From Phlebiopsis flavidoalba (Eukaryota; Basidiomycota; Agaricomycetes; Polyporales; Phanerochaetaceae), in NCBI GenBank assembly GCA_035772785.1, contig JAOCPU010000034.1, positions 1 through 64,000 on the forward strand: 64,000 nucleotides of DNA. Reading direction: 5' to 3'. This document shows, piece after piece, positions 59,743-64,000 of the stretch (positions are counted from its first letter, which is position 1; every line of letters starts with the position of its first letter). The notes below the pieces were generated by a model, which searched no databases, was not told where the DNA came from, and saw only the letters and a list, made by a program, of their open reading frames with translations. The position numbers and the translations under genes were made by a program.

Positions 59743-61228
59743 CTAAATGGTTCGTACCCCCGAAGGAAAAGAGATAGCGAAGGAGGATTCTGAGGTCTCT
59801 GGTGTCACAGAAAAGTCCATTCTTGACCTCTCCGAGTTGGTGATCACGATTGCGTCTCAGAAGCCTCGATTGTGACCGAGGACGTGGACGGCTATCTCGA
59901 TGTGCGTGAACCCCAGTGGGAGTCGCTGCCAGCCATAAGAGCGGAGAGGATGACCAAAACCGTCGGGTACATTCCCATGTAATGATGGTTCAAAAACAGA
60001 ATAGTACGGTCCTTGCGAGAAGTTTACATGCTGCTCACAATCAAGTCGATGAGCCCAGTATCCATGAATATCGCAAAACCCATAATGAATCGGTCCCTCT
60101 GATACGGTATTGTTCAGTGTAAGGGTGAATGGTGTGTATCAAGATTCATTCCTATTCAGGATCAAAGTCTAGATAAGTAACCAATTAGCGGGCCTGCCGT
60201 CGACGTTGGTATACTTCAGAGTACACCAGAGTGCGCTATAAAGTAACCCAGGAGTCGATGAAATAGCAGTAGCGCTTTCTCCGATGCTAGTCCTAGGATT
60301 TGTGCGATGAAGTCCACTCTTCAGCAGTCGATGATGGGTCCTAATGTTCGTTCAATTCTCCTTCATAAGCGCAAATACACAGGATGTGTACGTACCACGC
60401 TTTAACTGTGACAAGAATGGTTGCAAAAATATTGGTCGTCCACGACAGAACCAAAGCCGAAAAACACCCAATGGATCTGCGAACTCAGCATGGAGGTCGG
60501 GAAAACGACAGGTGACTCGTGCATTTACTGACGCTGTAGCTAATGCGATGGGAATGTGTATTGAGTCCGGCAGTCATAACACGGAGAAGGATTTACCAAT
60601 CGTTTGCAGTGAGTAATAGGATAGAAAACCCTCGAATAAATCGGATAAATCTGTGCTGCGACCATAGGACCCATACTCTCCAGAGCACGATTGTGTCGCC
60701 GAGAATAATCTGGAAATTCACAAACAAAGTTAATCCCCAGAAGATGACTATGACACGACAGCAATCACACTCACGTTGACTAGTAAGAGAGGCGCAAATG
60801 TGCAGCCGCCGAACTGAATAACGAGCAGCGAGAAGACAGCGGCGTCCAGGGTGCCTGAGGTCGAATCTCGCGCCATGGGAGTAACATTGCCCAATGTGAT
60901 TTTGCCGATGACGTGTACATCACCAAGCAGGCGAGTGTCAAAAGGAATTGAGCTCTCGATCTTAGAGCTTTCCTGCCTGTTGTACATTTGGTGCACAATA
61001 AGCATCAAGCTAAAACACGGACATCTATGAGCGCTTACCCAACGTAGAAGAAGAGCAACAAGATAAGAAGAGAGTATGCACCTTAGTGAAGCTTAGTTCC
61101 AGATAACCAGCAACGACCTCTTGTTCAGCAAAACGTACTCACCAAATAGTAGGAAACACTCCATGATCACGTTGATGATGTCAGAATACCCACCGGAATC
61201 ACGCTCTCGATAGGTACCGCGCGGTCAT
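59743..61228 (-). CDS. Multi-pass (about 7 TM) membrane protein of unknown function, paralogue 4
   Basis: Fourth copy of the family, inverted relative to the other three. Seen on -: an N-terminal exon ending DSGGYSDIINVIMECFLLFG before a GTGAGT donor (about 61138-61200); AAVFSLLVIQFGGCTFAPLL (about 60780-60850); IILGDTIVLWRVWVLWSQHR (about 60645-60700), the family signature; VLSWTTNIFATILVTVKAW (about 60385-60440); KALLLFIDSGLLYSALW (about 60220-60275, after two base corrections); FMDTGLIDLI (about 60040-60075); GMYPTVLVILSALMAGSDS (about 59930-59985); and a tail ending SFPSGVRTI at 59743. The start at 61226-61228 is tentative. The gene lies between the two arms of a direct repeat. Confidence 0.68.
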
Positions 61229-61686
61229 TATCAAGGCGTTGTATGCAACGGGATGGATTTGCTACTGTAGCCAGCACTGTAACTCACAGTCCCGATGGCA
61301 AAGGGAGAGTCAAGATTTGAGCGGTCCTCGAACTTCGCTAGGCTTAGTGAAGTCTAAGACTTGCCAACGCATGAATCACACGAGGTCACCGAAGTATCAC
61401 CTTGTCAGATGCGAGCAATTCTCTAAGCACTTGCGGCTTGACATTAGGCTGATCTCGTCAGATTGAGTGTACTAGGTAGATGGCGCTTGAGTGTTTACTA
61501 TCAGAGCTATCGAAGGGGGACAGTTGCTCTCCGAAAATAAGTATGTCCGCCGTGGCGAAGGAACAATGATGCACACGGTTTGCAAATGCTAACTATAAAA
61601 GATTCTGGGCACCGGTTCCGGCTGCGCACAATCCAAGATATGCAAATATCATCAGCACTTTCACATCTCAAGACAAATTGACGCGA

Positions 61687-61981
61687 CCATAGTAGCTCGT
61701 ATACTAGTAGGCCAGACGTACGAGTAAGGTTCCTCGCTCGGTCATTCGATCCTACCGGGCGGAATGAGCTCTATGCCTGGTTTTCCCAAGACAGCATCAC
61801 CACACGATCTCTCTGTACCAGGATCCGATGATGTCCCGCCATTGGGACCCTGGGCAGACCAGTTCTTCGTACGTGATGGCCATCGGTATCTTCGCCGCCA
61901 GCTACTGAAGCCCTCTTCCTATGTCCAGGTGGAATTTGATTCCCCCCTTCTCGACGCTTATTGTGGTCCTAGTAGAGAAGA
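61687..61981 (+). repeat. Direct repeat, copy 2 (about 295 bp)
   Basis: Counterpart of 58969-59280; together they bracket membrane paralogue 4. It overlaps the start of the hypothetical gene at 61764. I see no TG...CA ends, primer-binding site or target-site duplication, so it is not clearly an LTR. Confidence 0.8.
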
Positions 61982-62576
61982 AGCCGCGACGGTTCTTTCC
62001 GCACTGCCTCCTTACGCACAGATGAGACCGCGAAACTCTTGCAGAAGGACGAGATTTCTATCTCGACCATGGTGCGGCCACGTCCCGTATTCTCGCTTCC
62101 TTTCGCGATAGATGATTGCCTTGACATGCGGACTCGGAACGGATTTAGGAGTCTCTTAAACAGTTCAAAATCCAAGTTTTGTCATGAGGGGCTCGTGCAA
62201 TGCTTTAGCCACGCGCAAGTATTGCCTTGGTGCCTGAGGGGCGTCAACCAAAGGACGGGCTGTGAGCACATGTGAGTACTTTGAGTCTTGGTCATGACCA
62301 GTCGCTGAGCATGGTTCGTTCATCTGCGCCGTGATAAAGACGCTTCTATTGACCTGCTGTTGAGCTACACGAACCTCCCCTTTGCTCACGCAGCTGGTCA
62401 GGAACGTGACCATCGATCTGTCAATCACTGAGCGTGTCCGTCCGTGCCTATTGACTCTAGAGTGCGGCGAGAGATGTGTCGTCTATCCGAGATGGAATGA
62501 CTCTTCCCTTTGCGGGCTCCATCATGAATTCTACGCCAGACGCCGTGCCGCGTTTCAAATTTCATGGATGATATAA
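61764..62576 (+). CDS. Unrecognised protein, start duplicated at 58969-59280
   Basis: Not recognised. The ATG at 61764 opens MSSMPGFPKTASPHDLSVPG, then WADQFFVRDGHRYLRRQLLK, FDSPLLDAYCGPSREEAATV and, after one frame change near 62030, KDEISISTMVRPRPVFSLPF, CLDMRTRNGFRSLL and KFCHEGLVQCFSHAQVLPWC. After a probable intron (62275-62385) a last part with VTIDLSITERVRPCLLTLEC, GERCV and SLCGLHHEFYARRRAAFQI ends near 62576. Paired cysteines and histidines in the last part might bind metal. The exon chain is inferred, and these parts could belong to more than one gene. Confidence 0.45.
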
Positions 62577-62807
62577 AGACGATGGTGCTGGATAGTGGTT
62601 TGGGATTGGGATTCATCTAGCGGCGAGCTGTCTCATCTCATTCCCCCCGCCGCTTTTACGAATAGCAGCATCTGGCCAGTGACAGAGCACTCACTGCATA
62701 ATGCCTACGATCGCTGAGAAACCATGTGCGTCTCCACGTTCTTGGAGCTCGAGCTGCAATGACCGTTTTCTGTGACCTCGACTTCGCACATGAAACTTTT
62801 CTAGACG

Positions 62808-62960
62808 ATGGTCGTCAAATGCCCCTCTTGTGGTTGTGAGCAAAGCATGACCGTGAAGTAAACTCTGCAGACGAAGTTGCCACCGAACGGACACGCTGGA
62901 TCATAAGAACCACAGTCCATCTGTGTCGAATGTGGAAAACCATTTGTCGTCGAGGCATAA
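62808..62960 (+). CDS. Zinc-ribbon microprotein, frame-broken copy
   Basis: The ATG at 62808 starts MVVKCPSCGCEQSMTV; after a one-base shift the middle reads NSADEVATERTRWIIRTTVH, and after a second shift CVECGKPFVVEA ends at 62960. The layout (CPxCG, then W-x-I and a strand, then CxxCG-x-x-[FY]-x-V) is the same as in the intact 66-residue protein at 27738, so both knuckles are present. The two shifts fall outside the knuckles. Function unknown. Confidence 0.5.
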
Positions 62961-63379
62961 TTGTTGGCAGCAATGACAACTCAGGTGTCGTTGTGAAGAC
63001 ACCCGAAGTAAAATCAAGTACGCCAATAGATGTTAAGGAACTGTAATGTTGACAACTGTAAGTCATGCCATGCCAGTCCATGATGCCATTCAAGAATAAG
63101 CAATTTGCCTCAGCGCCCAATGTTAAACGGCAACAAGTGCAGCTCCTGAGTGGTGGTCGATGATCTTCCATCATTTATCATCATTGTAAACACACCGCAT
63201 CTTAGACTGCACGAGGATAGCTGTCTCATCTGAAAAGATACAGCAGTACCCATAATAGACAAAAGACGGCGCATTTTGCATCAGTGTCTTGCTCTGTCAT
63301 TGCTTGTGGGGTCAATACGCAGTTTCTCTTATGTATTTCGAACTCACCAGACTGTTTCTGCGAAAGGATAATGACGATT
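62961..63379. other. Intergenic, no recognisable gene
   Basis: Between the zinc-ribbon copy and the 3' end of the leucine-rich-repeat gene; only short frames. Confidence 0.5.
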
Positions 63380-64000
63380 CTACTCAATCCTACCACGTAG
63401 CCAACTCAACAGGGGCCCTTGGTACCCTCTCGTTCCCACACGCGCCTAGGTGGCACCCGAAATCTGCATGAACGATGAGTACCACAAGCTTTCACAATAT
63501 GACGACTGCTTACACACATTCCCGTCGACCAAAAACACGTCCATTGGTAACAGCCCCATTTCGGCGGGAAGCCTTCCGAGTTTCATTGTCCCGTAGATCG
63601 AGCTCCTCGAGCTTCCATTCCTTGACATTCCGATTTCCCTTGAAACATCTCCGCGAGCTCCTGAAAGGCCGTTGAGCTCCATCAACCTGTTCCCCGCGCA
63701 GGCGTAGGTGGCGTAAGCCCGCACGTTGGGGCTCCTGGTCCTCGCCAGACGCGAGAATCAGCCCCGCGAGCGTAAATCCCGCGAGAGTGCGTCCGAGGTG
63801 AGCGCATTGTAGCTGAGATCGAGCGTCCGAAGGCTGGGGAAGAGGTTCACGAGGAGTGGCAGAAGCGGCTCGGATGTGCGTGCGCCTAGCGGTGTCACCC
63901 GGCTCGCTCGCGCGGGAGACGGACACAGAGTTTCCGAGGTTACAGCCCTCGAGAACGAGCTCTTCAAGAGCCGGTAAAAAGGGGCCCGTTAGACCCGCCC
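63380..64000 (-). CDS. Leucine-rich-repeat protein, C-terminal part (runs off the window)
   Basis: Partial; the N-terminus lies beyond 64000. On - the reading is NLFPSLRTLDLSYNALTSDA (about 63780-63840), GLRHLRLRGNRLMELNG (about 63675-63720), a variable GNRNVKEWKLEELDLRDNE (about 63600-63655), LPAEMGLLPMDVFLVDGN (about 63520-63570), then an intron (GTGTAAG...TGCAG) and a last exon FRVPPRRVWEREGTKG...LLSWLRGRIE ending with TAG at 63380-63382. I recognise a conserved basidiomycete LRR protein whose C-terminus normally reads this way. Two frame changes occur, one beside the CCCC run near 63413. LRRs suggest a protein-binding scaffold; partner unknown. Confidence 0.8.

Noticed and set aside
58969..61981. 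LTR retrotransposon bracketed by two LTRs
   Set aside because: No TG...CA ends, primer-binding site, polypurine tract or gag/pol motif between the repeats; the interior is a membrane-protein gene on the opposite strand.
1..64000. CRISPR arrays, phage genes, bacterial operons
   Set aside because: No spaced direct repeats or Shine-Dalgarno-led gene strings; introns and gene families are fungal.

Overview
The window reads as nuclear DNA of a filamentous basidiomycete, most likely an Agaricomycete (mushroom or polypore type). The evidence is: many short introns of about 50-70 bp with GTRAGT/GTGAGT donors and YAG acceptors; Pol III tRNA-Leu genes; Zn2Cys6 regulators carrying the fungal-specific transcription factor domain; SFP1-like and areA-GATA-like/DUF3295 regulators; a fungal ferric reductase; and several protein families that I know only from Agaricomycete genomes. 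I see no bacterial, viral or CRISPR content. Family assignments come from motif recognition by eye; no database search was run.

Layout. 1-11 kb: three copies (one on -, two on +) of an uncharacterised Agaricomycete family recognised by a GDVGY...RLFN block and a VLVSGWTKTSxWALA block, around a conserved hypothetical gene at 7.1-8.5 kb. 12.1 kb: a tRNA-Leu(AAG). 13.4-16.1 kb: a GC-rich FRE-type ferric reductase. 17-27 kb: three + strand paralogues of a multi-pass membrane protein (signature LGDSIVLWRAWxLW), with a first Zn2Cys6 regulator between them on -. 27.7 kb: a 66-residue zinc-ribbon protein. 28.3-49.4 kb: four more Zn2Cys6 regulators, all on -, split by a gene-poor, AT-rich stretch (32-37 kb) that holds a second tRNA-Leu, a degenerate inverted tRNA-Leu-like sequence and related short inverted-repeat elements. 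50.6-58 kb: two conserved regulators (DUF3295 and SFP1-like) on -. 58.9-62 kb: a fourth copy of the membrane protein on -, flanked by a direct repeat of about 300 bp. 62.8 kb: another zinc-ribbon gene. 63.4-64 kb: the C-terminal end of a leucine-rich-repeat gene that runs off the window.

Two points shape how to read this annotation. First, almost every recognisable gene, including conserved ones, needs several one-base frame corrections. The simplest explanation is residual indel error in the assembly, although decay of the tandem copies cannot be excluded; gene ends and exon limits are therefore approximate. Second, 17-50 kb and 59-63 kb form an interleaved array of three multi-copy families: zinc-cluster regulators, multi-pass membrane proteins and very small zinc-ribbon proteins. 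Whether they act together as a sensing/regulatory module is a hypothesis; the sequence shows only co-location and shared expansion.
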